A DNA stretch of 64,000 bases from Rhynchopus sp. YZ270_cl-10 (Eukaryota; Euglenozoa; Diplonemea; Diplonemida; Diplonemidae): the NCBI GenBank assembly GCA_964035575.1, contig OZ037868.1:1364001-1428000 (forward strand), given 5' to 3'. The notes below the pieces were generated by a model. It was given only the letters and a program-made list of their open reading frames with translations, ran no database searches and was not told the origin of the DNA. This document shows, in pieces, positions 42,827-55,015 of this stretch (the stretch's first letter is position 1; every line of letters starts with the position of its first letter). The translations under genes were made by a program, and so were the position numbers.

Positions 42827-43121
42827 AACACCATTTTTTGGGCCTCAAAGAGGTTTCCTCTTGATCGGCCTATTGGTTGGGGCAGTTAATAAAAATGTCA
42901 ACACAGATTATTTATTACAACACTTTACGCACAAAACACGCAAGTCACTCAACTATTTCCTACTTGTGACCTTTTCTTATCCCATTGGGGATACAGCGCC
43001 ACAAAATGATTCTTCCGGATACACTTTTCACAGCCCAGCACTATGCGGGGAGCCGCCTAGTTTTGTTTTTTGTTTTGTTTTTTTTGCACCTCTGATCATC
43101 TGCTCTTTGTTTTTCCTCTCT

Positions 43122-43186
43122 TTTGATAAAATTGTTGTAGTGTAGTTGCCTCAATTGTGTTGCCACAGTTGCGTAACTCTCCACTT
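43122..43186 (-). repeat. Dispersed module B, minus-strand copy
   Basis: Reverse complement matches GGCAACTACACTACAACAAT and GCAACTGTGGCAACAC of the other copies. Confidence 0.65.
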
Positions 43187-44511
43187 TCCAAAAAAAAAAA
43201 TTCTTTATAATCTGAGCTTTTGAGCATTCATTGTACCATTTGAACCATCTTTTTGGTCGGTACACTGTCACAAGAGGGCTTTGTATTTTCCAAGGTTCTT
43301 TTATTTTTTTTTTTTTTTCCAGTTTTTTTTGTCAAAACGAAGCATTTTTCAATATTGGTTTGTCAATAACAATCTTGTTGCTTTTAAAAGCTGTCTTTTT
43401 GTTTTGTAGGCTTCCTAGATCAGTGGGGGAGGGGGTCATCTGGGTCCGAAGGCTTCAAAAAACTAAGCCACATAAATCTGTCCTGTTACCCCACACCCCG
43501 CGTTCTCCTAAGAAAGCAGAAACAAATAGTAACACCCAAAAGAAGAGCGCCACTTTCAAACATCCTTTGATCAATATCTGAAAACCCCACCCTTATATCC
43601 TATATTGTATTTTCTGTATATTTTTTTTTGGAGTGACTTACAAAAACGGTTGGGAGGTGTGTTTTTTGTTACCTCCAGGATTTTTTTTTTTTGCAGGATT
43701 TTTTTTGACATACTCAACACAGTTAAGATACCCTCCGCAGGTAAAGGGGGCCGGAGGGAGGGGGGGTGAATTGCATAAGGGAGGGGAGGGGGAGGAGGCT
43801 CGCAACACCAACCAGCAGGCAACCATTCCAAGGATAGCAGCGTTGTCTCCAAATGTTACGTCAACGAATGAGCATGCGAATTGGCCAGCCCCAAAGCCCC
43901 CTCTCTCCCCCGTACATCCCCTTTCCTCCGTCCCCTCATTATTTATCCTCATTGCCCATCAACCCCGAAGACCAGTTTCCTTCAGAAAGAGAGAGCAGAA
44001 AATTACCATGTATATTTTTTTTGATAGATTGGGATTCATTCTTGCACTTTTTTGTTTTGTTGTTTACACAAAATGCCATAAAAAAAATATCTGTTTTTTT
44101 TTTCCTCTTGTTTTTAAATAGTGAATTTTGTTCCTAGTATTCTTTTCTCCATGGTAAACGGGAGGTGGCTTGCCATGTAGCATCTCCTCTTGGATTTTGC
44201 CTTAAGCTTCTTTGCTTTGCTTTGCTTATTTGTGTTAACACTTTCGACAGTTTCCACGCGGAGGTTACTTTGCCCGCCTGCCTTATAATTAAACCACCGG
44301 GGGAGTTTTTTTATCTAATATTTGGTACCCCAGAAATCCAAAAAAAAACGAAGTACACAACAACTACATAAGTACGCAATATAGGGTCGTCAGGAGCACC
44401 AATATTAGAGAATTACCCCCTCTCTCTCCCTCTCTTTCTCTCTCATCGGAATCAGAGATTTATACACCGTAGTAGAACTGAGGCCAAACCTCAGTTTTGA
44501 AAAAAAAAAAA

Positions 44512-45452
44512 GGGAAAACCTTTATTCGGCTCACAAAAAGTAATTTTTCCATCATTCGGCTCACAAAATAAAATTTTTCCTTCATTCGGCTCACAAAAGT
44601 TAATTTTTCCACCATTCTATCAATATTTTGCCAATTTTCCCATCATTCTATCAAAGTTTTTTTTTTCACTTTTTCGAAGAAATTTTTACCGCTGGAAAAA
44701 AAAATTTGGGTGGTATTTTTTGAGGAAAAACGGGGTCATTTTTTTTGCATTTTTCGAAAAAATTATGTTTCCAGGGTCACAAATTACACACTGTTTGCTA
44801 AACATGCAAAGACAAGTGGTCACTGGTGCCGAGTTTGACAGCTTGGATGACCTGAAGGAGACGGTAAAACACGTGGCAGGCCCTCCTTCATCCTCCACAT
44901 TTTTCCTTCCGCGTCTCGAACCGCACAGGCACCCGAATGACCCTTGTGTGCCGGTTCCTTATGTGTGCATGGAGGGTGTGTGCGGTGAACGACGGTGATG
45001 GTTGTCACATCACCCAGCACGAGCGCACCTGCACCTCTGACGATCACCCTGTTGCCAACACAGGAATCGTCGGCGCCGTCGCCTCCCAGACCTGCGATAA
45101 CGTGAGAAGTGTATCAAACTATGGTGCACATAGTGTGATTGCTGACATGCGTGACCTTCGCCGCAACAAGTCACCTACGAATTTTCCCCTCCCACAACCT
45201 ATAAAAACGGGCAAAAAATCCCAACCCGAAAATTTTTTCCAGCGGTAAAAATTTCTTCGAAAAAGTGAAAAAAAAACTTTGATAGAATGATGGAAAAATT
45301 GGCAAAATATTGATAGAATGGTGGAAAAATTAACTTTTGTGAGCCGAATGAAGGAAAAATTATAGTAACTTTGATAGAATGATGGAAAAATTTTATTTTG
45401 TGAGCCGAATGATGGAAAAATTACTTTTTGTGAGCCGAATAAAGGTTTTCCC
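44512..45452. mobile_element. Mutator-like (MULE) deletion derivative with long terminal inverted repeats
   Basis: 941 bp. Ends are GGGAAAACC and GGTTTTCCC, with inverted arms of about 205-240 bases made of repeated TTCGGCTCACAAAA and ATTCTATCAA units; the right arm has one extra ~30-base unit. The flanks are runs of A on both sides, so a 9-bp A duplication is possible but not informative. The GC-rich interior codes for part of a Mutator-type transposase (next entry). Long arms plus that coding remnant support the assignment. Confidence 0.75.
44800..45170 (+). pseudogene. MULE transposase N-terminal remnant
   Basis: One frame gives VVTGAEFDSLDDLKETVKHV (44816-44875), like the G..F.S..ELK..V..YA start of MuDR-type transposases. 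Another frame gives CHITQHERTCTSDD (about 45003-45044) and then VSNYGAHSVIADMRDL (about 45111-45158), like the H..C and YG.....A segments further along that domain. The frame changes between them, nothing of the catalytic DDE region is left, and the rest of the gene is absent. It is a plain DNA-transposon remnant. Confidence 0.5.
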
Positions 45453-45500
45453 AAAAAAAAAAAAAATTTGCAGATTTGGAGAAAATTTTTTTTGCATTTT

Positions 45501-45722
45501 TTGGGGAACTGGGCTGCTGACCGCACCATGAATCCCGTACCATACAGGCTGTACCCAAAAAATTTTTGCCTGCGGCGCCATTTTTCCTTTTTTGCTCCGC
45601 AAAAAAGGGTTCGTTGAGTGACTCTGTGGTGTAAAAGGCTAGATTTTTACACCGTACCCCAATTTTTTTCCGCCTGCGGCGCCATTTTATATTATATTTT
45701 TTTGCTCCGCAAAAAAAATAGA
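45501..45722. mobile_element. Solo right arm of the GGCGCCGCAGGC element
   Basis: Matches 32881-33104 closely, from TTGGGGAA through GCTGACCGCACCATG, two GCCTGCGGCGCCAT sites and the terminal GCTCCGCAAAAAAAATA. It lies about 50 bases right of the MULE derivative; no left arm is visible nearby. Confidence 0.7.
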
Positions 45723-45723
45723 G

Positions 45724-46005
45724 TCACGCCCTCATATGGACGTGTGAAAAATTGCATCCGGGTGCCCTTTGTGGCACTCCTCCTGAAGGGGTGAAAGGTG
45801 CTGGGAAAGTCAGGCACAGTGCATGTGTGGGACCTGCTGGAGCCCTAGCCAGTGAAGCCATGAGGCCCCCGAGGAAACTAGCCGGTAGCCGGGAACCCTC
45901 CCTGGACAACGATGATACTTCAAACTTAAGTCCACTCCTTCCAAAAAAGCCCCTCCGTGCCTGCAGCCCCCTCAGGAATAGCAACCTCACTTTTTTTGCA
46001 CTTTT
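45724..46005 (+). other. GC-rich coding-looking fragment, unidentified
   Basis: Open on the plus strand from about 45752, Pro/Gly/Ala-rich, and again directly next to a GGCGCCGCAGGC arm, as at 33105. The opposite strand is open too. Possibly a captured gene piece; no family recognised. Confidence 0.25.
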
Positions 46006-47910
46006 GGTAAGGAAAAAATCGTATATAATAGCCTGATCGGAATAAACCAGGAAAAAAAAAGTATGTGGTAAACCGGGTGATACTGCTGTGTATGTTATTT
46101 GCTTCGCACAAATTTATTGGACAGTACAGACTGTTGGTAGTTGTTCACTAATCCAAGCACGATTATCAAAAAAAAAAAAAAAAAAATTTCCCCTTCTTCT
46201 TCTTTACGTTTGGTGAGTTTCCTCTGCTTCATACAGTTAACCCCCTTGGCTGCCTAGCTAAGAGGGGACTACCTGTACAAAAGGGAGAGGAGGGTGTGAG
46301 ATGATAAGGGGGGTGTGTGGTGCCACTTCTTGAAGGCAGACCCCCTCCCCCTCCTCTGCATCTCCCCTTCATCTCTCTCTTCATGGGTGCCGTGTTTATT
46401 GATTTTGTTTGATGAGTGTTTCACCAAGAATTTTTTTTCTCTCTCTCTTTCCTTTTCGATAAAAGCGAAACCCAAAAGGGGACCTTTTTTGGGGTATCTC
46501 TTTTGTGTTTTTTTTTTTTTTTTTGTTTTTTTTTGCTTTGCATCTTTGAAGCTTGTGGTGATGCAGGTAAATAACTATTTTGTTGTCACAACGACTGACA
46601 ATCGATCGAAAAGAATGGGGCGTATTGTGTAAATTTGGGGGGAGAGAGAGAGATGGGTGAGGTTGCAAAAAGCGCGGGGAAAGCAATCTGATAAAGTTAA
46701 AAATAAAACTGTGTTGCTCTCTGCATGCTTCCAAGACCCGCCCTCCCCTCACAAGCCTTACACAAAAAATAAAATTAAAAAACGTACTATTTAAACTTTC
46801 TCGTTGTTTACAGTTGCTTTAGCGACGTTTTCCGTATGATTTTGTTATATTCTGCTTATTTTTTGTATATTTTTGCTTTTTTTTTTTTGAATATTTTCCA
46901 CAATAATATTATGGACACTTTTTCTTTTTATTTGTAGCTAGTATACTCAACCCATAAACCGTGTGAACCACACTTTTGTGAATTTGTATAATGGTCTCAA
47001 CCCACAGATTATCAAAAAAAAAAAGAAGAAACCTAAACACCTATCAACCATATTTAGGGCAAAAAAAAGCAAAATGCCCGTCTCATTTTCCACTCATTTT
47101 TTTTTAACAAACCGCACCCAAAACTGTCACCTTTCTCTCAGACTCCATGTTCTTTCTGTCCCTTCAATGTCACATTTCTTCCTTGTGGTCTTGGCAAAAA
47201 ATCTTGGCAAAAAAATAGTAAAAAGGCGTGGATTGCCTGTTCGCGGGGGATACACGTTGTCAAAGTTTTCAAAATAAAGAAGAATGGCTGTTTTGTTGTC
47301 AAAAAAAAGAGTTGAACTGCGGATTTCCTGTATGCTCCTATCAAGTGAGCGTTCTGCTGTCAGCCCTGTCGTTTTGCTTCAAAAGAAAAAAAAGAAAAAA
47401 AAGGGGAAGAAAATCCAGCCAGAATCCTAAAATATCTTTGTATAATAGGGGTTGTACCAAACTCGCCTACACAATCTCTTCTTTCTTTCTTTTATTTAAA
47501 AAAACAGAAAAAGATGTGCGTTTTGCATGAACATAAGAGGGCGTTATCTTACAAAAAAAAATTCTTTGTTTTATGATCATCTTTTTTTCATATAAAGCGC
47601 CTTCTCGTGAACCATTTCCCATTTCCCCCTTCCTTTGTCGAAATATTTTTGCATGATGTACATTTTCTTTTTTTTTTTGGAATAAGTCTATTTTTACTTC
47701 ATAGAGGCAGAACCCCCCCCTCTCTGCCCCCTGTATATGACTCTCACAGGGTATCACCTTCTTTTATAAAGGGCTGGACGGCTTTCTGTGCCTCTGAGCA
47801 CACCTTGGCCGCCTTCTCTTTAGCGGGTGGTACTCTTTGTGTAGGTTTGATTCCTTCCCCCTTCTCCCCTTGCTTTTTTGTCACACGGAGGTTTTTTTTA
47901 AAAAAAAAAT

Positions 47911-47959
47911 ATAGTGGAGTTCATCCTCGGGTGTCGACACTAATACAACCAAGTTTTCA
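47911..47959 (+). repeat. Dispersed module A (TCATCCTCGG subfamily), tandem with the next
   Basis: Consensus except GTGTCGACAC. Eight bases of A-rich spacer separate it from a copy of the other subfamily. Confidence 0.8.
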
Positions 47960-47967
47960 AAAAAAAA

Positions 47968-48018
47968 TATAGTGGAGCACGCTCTAGGGTGGCTGCACTA
48001 ATCATAATCAAGTTTTCA
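47968..48018 (+). repeat. Dispersed module A (CTCTAGGGTGG subfamily), tandem partner
   Basis: GTGGAGCACGCTCTAGGGTG present; the end is altered to CTAATCATAATCAAG. The two subfamilies side by side suggest independent insertions into A-rich tails. Confidence 0.75.
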
Positions 48019-48470
48019 AAACAAAATAAACTTTGGAAAAGTCATATGAAATGAGGCCGAATGCGGCCTCGCTGAGGCTCGCCTCCGATAGATTTTCCTA
48101 GCCTATTTTTTTCGGGCGTATGTTTTTGTTCTTATACCTACAAGCGTAGCTTATAAAAGTAGCAATCAACGAAAAAAACCTTTTTTTCCTTTTACTTACC
48201 TATCAGAGTTACTATTTCTCGGGGTTGTCCCACACTTTGATTGAAAACACTTACATTGGTTATGGATTGTCAAAAAAATAGACAGTTTGTTAAAGAAATT
48301 CGGATGTATTTTCTTGCCTATTTTGTGTTATCAATCCCTTATGGCAAAACGCAAAAAAAAAAAAAAAAACCACTTGCCACGTGTGCTGTGTTGTACCTTC
48401 AAAGGACGAACTTCCCATCAACGAAATAATGAATCACAACAACGTAATCAGTATATCCATATAGTGTAAG

Positions 48471-48520
48471 ATGGCTAAGCAGAGAGAGAGAGGCTTCAGG
48501 TTCATCTTATAAACTTCTTT
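48471..48520 (+). repeat. Dispersed module C (TGACTAAGCAC / TTCATCTTATAAACTT)
   Basis: Reads ATGGCTAAGCAGAGAG..GGCTT, GGTTCATCTTATAAACTTC, then T-rich. Other copies: 24637, 49575, 53138, 53549, 56819, 58471, all plus strand and all followed by a T- or CT-rich run. Confidence 0.6.
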
Positions 48521-48967
48521 TTTATTCTGTTCCGTGTCATGCAAAATTTCTCCCCCTTTGAATGGTGACTAATCATTGTGTCGCCACACTCTTTCTTCAT
48601 TTCACCTTTTCTTTTTGGCTCTCTTTTTTTGTTTTTTTTTAAACCCTCTTCCAGCCCCTCCGCTACGTTTTCAGATTTTAAACAGAGCCTAACAGCGGAG
48701 CTCTTGCCCTATGCATCGCAACACTCACTTTAGTGGATTTCAAAGTGACGTCGCGCTTTGAGACGGGTTCAACTCATTTTCGTGATGCCTAGTGCCATTT
48801 ATTGGGGTACCTTTACCGGTTGGAGACAGCTCCAAAAAACCAAAAACTCAAAAGTGATTTGAGAAATGGCTTGGGGTGAAAAGGGTATAAATTTAAAAAT
48901 ATATTTTTTTCTATAGTTTACCTTCCAAAACATTGTGCAAAAACAAAGGGGGAAAAAAAAATCATGT

Positions 48968-49014
48968 ATAGTGGAGTTTCCTCGGGTGTCTACACTAATA
49001 CAACCAAGTTTTCA
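48968..49014 (+). repeat. Dispersed module A (CCTCGGGTG subfamily, small deletion)
   Basis: TTCATCC is shortened to TTTCC; CTCGGGTGTCTACACTAATA and CAACCAAGTTTTCA are intact. Confidence 0.75.
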
Positions 49015-49574
49015 CAAATTCTTCAAAATAATTTTCAAGCAAACCAATCAGTCTTGCGTGTCGTCGAAAAAGAATGCGTATTGTATGAGGGTCCCCTCTC
49101 GCTTTGTGAGATAAGCCCTTTTTCCCCCACCTTCTAGTATGTAGCTTGTTTTTCATCCCTCATGAGAAAAGTAGCATAAAAAAAACCCCCCTTTCATAAA
49201 AACCTTCATCCACATCCCCCATGTGAAATCCACATCTTCACGTTGATTTTTTTTTTTATACGTGGTCGCAACCCAAATTCCCCGTTTATAAAAATCTGTT
49301 CAAATTCCTGTACTTCTCCCACCGGGAAATCCCTACACAGACCCCCCCGAATTCGAGAGGATAAGTTGTAATCTCATACAAAATAACGCGCCCTTCCTCT
49401 CCAACCCCACGTCTACAAAACTATCAAGCAAAATTAAACAGAGCACAAAAGCACTTTCAAAACATACAAAAAACGTATTAAAATATTTTTAAGCAAGGGT
49501 ACATTTTTCGTTACCCTCTTTGCCTTCTTTTCGTTTAGAAAGGAATGTACATGAAATAATTTTTTGTTTATATA

Positions 49575-49620
49575 GGTGACTAAGCACAAGAGGCTTGGGG
49601 TCATCTTAAAAACTTTTCTT
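49575..49620 (+). repeat. Dispersed module C
   Basis: GTGACTAAGCACAAGAGGCT, then GGGGTCATCTTAAAAACTTT. A partial copy (GGGGCTTTTGGTTCATCTAA) follows at 49639. Confidence 0.6.
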
Positions 49621-51194
49621 TCTTTAGGTGGAACCATGAGGGGCTTTTGGTTCATCTAATATACTTTCTCTCTCTCTCTCCCCCCCTTACCAGTGGTTTG
49701 GCGCTAACCATGTTTTCCCTCTGACTCTCCTTGTATCTCAGAAGCTCTCCCGTTGCTTGGGGCACTCTCTCAAAAAAACATTTCTCTATTTTAAAATAGA
49801 CAAATACCCCACTGCAAAACACTCAAAAAAATGGAGTTAAAAACACTTATAAAGCGTTTTATGGTGGAGCGCATTACGTGTCTTTACACTAAAAACAACC
49901 CACGTTTTTTTTTCTTTTTTTTTTTCCCCCTTCAAAATTTGTTCTGTTATACCCGCTTTTTGGGTTTTGATGCTTGTCATCATCCTTCCCTTTTGAATAC
50001 GATACACCATTGAAACTTTCACGAAAAAGATGTATGGTGGCTGACCGTTGTTTTTTCAGTCTATCGATAACCAATATATCCTAGCTTTTTTCTTTTACAA
50101 AGCTCATTCTTTTCCTTTTTTTTTGCATCCATACCATAACCAGATAATTATCTGTTCCAACCCCACCCTTTTTTTCGCACAATTTCTGGCACTGATGGCT
50201 CCTCAAGCCAACATTTTCCAATCCACACCAGAACTGTGTGCACCTGCATTGTTAGTTGCTTAGTTCAGCAATTAAGGCTTTCTTTTGTTGTGCTTTCATC
50301 CAGCTGGCATCGTACGTAGGTCAGCGGAGGTGCCTGCATTAACTTCACTTTGTTTTTTCTTTTCAATAAACCGTTCTCCTCCTTGAGAGGTTATTGGGTG
50401 TGTGTGTGTTTGAAGGCTAAAAGGATGAGTGGTTCCTCAGGGTAAAATGGGTACTGTGCAACTTTTAACCCAATGTACAACGGGCAAGGCAACCTTAGGA
50501 ACCTGGTTGCTGTGTGTGTCGGATGGCCCCAACACAAACAAAATACGCCACCCTTTGTTCCTCCCCTCCACTCCCCACTGCGTGCGTTTTTTTTTTTGTA
50601 CATATCATTTGTTGCCATGCCGGGTTGTGTATTAAATGTTCAAACATTTTTCAAGTCGTTTTCGAAATTCTGTGGTATTCTTACTCTCCCTTCGTTGGTG
50701 AAGCCCGAAGCTTAGCCTCACCTTTTTTCCTTTTACTCAGCCAGCATTTCGCTAGTTTACTGGGAAGAATTGAATCAGAGCGGCCCTTACTATTTGTGAG
50801 AGTAACAACTTGATGTGGGGGTTTTTTTTTGGTTACTATTCTCATTGCAAAGAGCCTCGGGGAGGTGTCCTGACTGCAGTAGTATCTAGGGGGTGTTCCA
50901 CAAAAGGAACCCAATAGGTCCAGCCCACAACCGATTCTTTTTCGAAAGATGTGTGTCATGAGAGGCATATCTTCATCTTTCAAGTTTTTTTATTTATTTT
51001 TGTTTTCGTGCATAGTGAGGAGCGTGGGAAAGGCCTTTTCTTTGGCCCAGACAACACATTCCCTTCGCTCCTCACAAATCCCTTCCTCTCCCTCTGGAGC
51101 CTCAGACCACGTATTTGTTTGTGTGACTGCAATTTTTTTCAACACTTTATCACTCAGTCACAGATCGTGGTGAGGGAAAAAAAAAACCTATAGT

Positions 51195-51232
51195 ATAGTG
51201 GAGCACATTCACACTAATACAACCTAGTTTTC
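51195..51232 (+). repeat. Dispersed module A, internally deleted
   Basis: GTGGAGCACA joined to TTCACACTAATACAACCTAG; the middle ~12 bases are missing. Confidence 0.7.
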
Positions 51233-53548
51233 AAAAAAAACCAAACAGCCTTTCTTGGATGAAAAGCCTCGTTCAGAAGATGAAGTTGGGGGGGTGCTCG
51301 TTGGTGCAGTATGTTGGATGTAGGACTGCATGGTTGGTGTCCACCACGGTGTACCCGGTTATTGTGCCCAGGTACACTGCCACGAGCGGGCTTTTGTATT
51401 TCGGTACTTTTAGTCAACTCCTCCAAGTTCTCTTCTTTTCTTAAGTTGTGCTTGTATAAAAAAAATAGTTGCTCTGGCACCCCACATTCCAAAGGTGGCA
51501 TTGTACTGAACCGGTCTTTTGTTGCTGTGCTATTCAGTTAGTCTTAGAAGGTACTGTCAATACGTTCCCTTTCTTTTTTCTTTTTCTTTTTCTTTTTCTT
51601 TTTCTTTCTTTTTTTTTTTTTTTTTGAATTTTTTTTTTTTTTGTATTGCAAAACCATCTCCTCTCTCACCTCTTATTTTTGAGCTTAGCAGCAGCCTAGT
51701 GATGCTGTATCGTGATATTTGCCTATCATATTACATACAACACATGATCACTGTTCAACCAATGTGTATTATGTATTCTGACGGGCCAATTATTAAAATA
51801 CAGGCACCACTACAGCAACCTTACTCAGCTTGGGTGGGTACTCTGCCAAAGACAATCCACTATTATATCTGGATGAAGGAGTTAGCAACTTCATGTAGAC
51901 AAAACACACCAGTTTTGATTTCTACGTGGGGGGGAAGATGTGTTTTCCCATTTGCGACTATTGTGTGTGTTTTTGAAATATTTTTCTTGATTTTTTCAGT
52001 TTTTTCAGTTATTTTTTTTCGAGTTGTGAAACTCGTGGCGAGCCTGAGGTTCTACAACGTTTTGTGCATTCGATGTAACGTATAATATGGGTAACTAAAC
52101 AAAGAAAAATGGGGCAATAGTATCGGAGTGTACCATTGGTAGGCAATGTTATTTCAATGATGACATAAGGTGAGTGACGACACCTCCCCTTTTGCCAGTT
52201 GTGTGTGCACGTTTAGCAAACTTCCTCTTTAGCCCCGCCGACTCCACAGGGTGGTGCAGTGTGCACAACCAACAACACTTTTAAATAAAAAAAATGCCAA
52301 CACTTCCAAGCTCGTTCCCAAAGAGTACGTGATATGCGAAAAAAAAACAAGACAAGAAACACAACCGCAAAACCTAACACACATTTGCTCGTTTCCACTT
52401 TTCTTTTTTGGGGGATATGCAGTATACAAAGTTTCTGTCGCGATGAAGTGGATAAGTGTCCATCACCAGTTTTTATTTTTTATTTTGTGCGGATGCTTCA
52501 ACAGGCAACACGAAACTTTGAGACAAACGAGACACGAGTAGCTTCTTCTTCTTCTTGTTCTTCTGCCTCTCTTCGTTCTTTATTTTATTCTTTATTGTTT
52601 TAGTACTCCTTCTTCCCTAGCGTGGGTGTTGTGGGCTGCACGTCTCTACTACTCAACCAAAGAGCAACTGAATCCACGTCTATCGCCTTGTGAGGTTCCA
52701 TTATTTTGACCGCAACAAATGCGACCAGACATCCACTCCATTACAGTGCAGTTGCGCCTCGGTCGAGCACACAGATATATGCAAAAGCCCTCTTGCTAGG
52801 GTATTTTAAAGTATTTTTATTTTGTTCAGATGTGTTTGGGCCCTTGCGGCCCGTTTCATCATTAACATTTTTTATTTTTTGCTTTCACTTTACGGAATTG
52901 CTTTTCTCTTTTCACATTTGTTTTTTTGCACCAAATGAAAAACATTGGACGTATCTCGCAATGTCCTTTGCACTTTCTCTTCTTTTTGAAAGGATACGAA
53001 ACTAATCAAATGTGACTAATGTAACACTCCAGAGATGCTTGGCATCAGCTATTCATTTTTCAAACAAAAAAAACTTCATAAAATCCCATTCAAAACCCCA
53101 ATCAATTTGCATTAACTACCATTTTCCCCTTCCCCACATGACTAAGAGAATCTTAGGTTCATCTTACAAAGTCTTTTTTACATCTTCTGTTGGCCGCAGG
53201 GTACTTTGTGCTTTCATCCGGCTGGCATCGTGGGTCAGTCGGAGGTGCATGAATAACTCCACTTTTCTTTTTTTTTCCCGACGTGTCGGTGGAAAACTCC
53301 ATCTTTCGATTGAAAATAATATCTTAATCATTTTTTTCCCCGACGTGCCAAAAACCGTTCTCTCCTTGGCTTGGGGGTCAATATCGCTTTCCCACCCTCA
53401 CGATTGGTTCGTGACCAAAATAAATGATATTTCCCCGTTGATATCCTTTGTTCAAATTATGTCTTTTTTTGGCAGCTTTTTTCTGCATCGCATTTAATAG
53501 TTGAATGAAAGGAGCCATCACACCCCTGGTCCTGTACAAAAAAAAAAA

Positions 53549-53600
53549 GGTGACTAAGCACACAGAGAGGCTTATGATCACTAACTTTCTTTCTCTCTCT
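53549..53600 (+). repeat. Dispersed module C
   Basis: GGTGACTAAGCACACAGAGA, GGCTTATGATCA, then CT-rich. A module A copy follows at 53665. Confidence 0.6.
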
Positions 53601-53664
53601 CTCTTTTTGAACCCCAAGATTTTGTCTGTGATTTCAACATCTCCTTCTATAAAAAAAACCAACC

Positions 53665-53713
53665 ATAGTGGAGCACACTCTAGGGTGACTACACTAATAC
53701 AACCAAGTTTTCA
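53665..53713 (+). repeat. Dispersed module A (CTCTAGGGTG subfamily)
   Basis: Two changes from the 35197 copy; trailing A run of ten. Confidence 0.8.
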
Positions 53714-53958
53714 AAAAAAAAAACCAACAACAAGCGTATGTGCCCACACTACGATATTGCATTTTTATCTCACCATTTTTTTCATTTTTTTTTCGTGGTC
53801 CCAGAAGCGTTTGTGGATGCGCCATCAATTTTTCACTTTTTGTGTTTTTTTTTTTCCCCCTTCTTGGAAGGAATGCTTTCAATTTATTGAATTGCACATG
53901 TTGAAAAATACTTCTTCCTTCTTTCTAAGAAGGAAGCTAGACGTTATCTTTGGGTCTC

Positions 53959-53997
<39 letters not shown>

Positions 53998-54726
53998 TGC
54001 TCCCTTTGAGCCACCGCTTTGTTGTTTTGTTCCAAACAAAAAAAAACCCCCCTCCCAAACTTTTTTTCGTCCAAAAGAAGCCTTTTTTTTTCCTTTTGGA
54101 ACGTACCTCACGGTGATTTTTTTTGTCGATGCTGCAATAACCCATTGCACCCCCTCCCACCCCTCCCTAGCAAAAACAAAAAAAAAACAAACAAACTTTC
54201 AAACCCTCCCCTTCCACACTCTCCCACACAAAAAAAAAAAAAGACCCCTTCAAAACCCCTCCACAGTCTCTCATGATTTCCCTTCCTCCTGTCAATCCCC
54301 TCTCCCTCATTCAATCCCCCCCACCCCCCCCACCCCTTCCCCAAAAGGTTTCTTTTGTTTTCTTTTGAAACCTCTTCCACGACAAAAAAAAAAAAACTTC
54401 CCCCCCCCAACCCTTACCCATAGGTGTTTCTCTCCTGTCAAAAAAAAAATTTTTTTTTTCTTTTTCTCCCCATAAAAGTCATCACTGTCAAATTGTCTAT
54501 CTTTTTTTCTCTTCCCTTTTTTTAAAAAATAGTCGGCCCAAAAAAAAAATTTCGGGGCGACTTTTTTTTTGCACAAAAACCTATCCTCGGACAGGGCGAT
54601 TTTGTCACTGCAAAAAATATAAAATAACTTCTTTTCGAAAGCTTTCTCTTTATGTTCTTTTCTTTTTGGGGGAGGGGAGGGGGGTTGGGGGGAGGTCGTT
54701 GGTCGATTGATCAGAAGAAATTATGG

Positions 54727-54796
54727 ACAGTGGAGGATTGCACAAACTGTGGCAACACAACCGAGGCAACTACACTACTCCAACAATTTATCAAGA
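54727..54796 (+). repeat. Dispersed module B
   Basis: Longest copy: GTGGAGGATTGCACAAACTG, GGCAACACAACCGAGGCAAC, TACACTACTCCAACAA and TTATCAAGAAG. Sits 56 bases left of the PIF/Harbinger-like element. Confidence 0.75.
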
Positions 54797-55015
54797 AGAA
54801 AAAAAAAACGTGTGTGACCATCTATACTGGTGGCATTCCGTTGTTGAATTAGGGTACCGAAACTTTTTTTTTTGGTAAGCGTCACCGCCCGCACTTTTTT
54901 TTGGATTTTGCGAAAAAAAAATTATGAAAAAAAAATTATGCAGGTGTTTTTTCTACTGGGGGGGGGAAGCTGGTGTCGGTGACGATTCACCTGCAAGGGA
55001 AACGCTTCGAGAACG

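Larger units (their letters stand above)
38441..44511. other. Gene-free AT-rich stretch
   Basis: Apart from the listed small elements and modules it holds T-rich DNA and short homopolymer-driven open frames. A GC-rich patch at 43735-43960 has open frames on both strands (Pro/Ser-rich) but no recognisable product. GGTTCGATAACCC occurs at 41737 and 42152 with a shared CGTCCCAGAGGCGTTTT; it resembles a tRNA T-loop but no tRNA can be folded. Confidence 0.45.
46006..54851. other. Gene-free AT-rich stretch
   Basis: Contains module A copies (47911, 47968, 48968, 51195, 53665), TGACTAAGCAC modules (48471, 49575, 53138, 53549), a module B copy (54727), a (CT)n tract at 53951-53992 and many T/A runs. 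All open frames are short and biased toward Phe, Lys and Ser from homopolymers. No gene supported. Confidence 0.5.

Noticed and set aside
43638-44121. Overlapping open frames on both strands in a GC-rich patch
   Set aside because: Proline/serine low complexity on both strands with no motif; runs into homopolymers.
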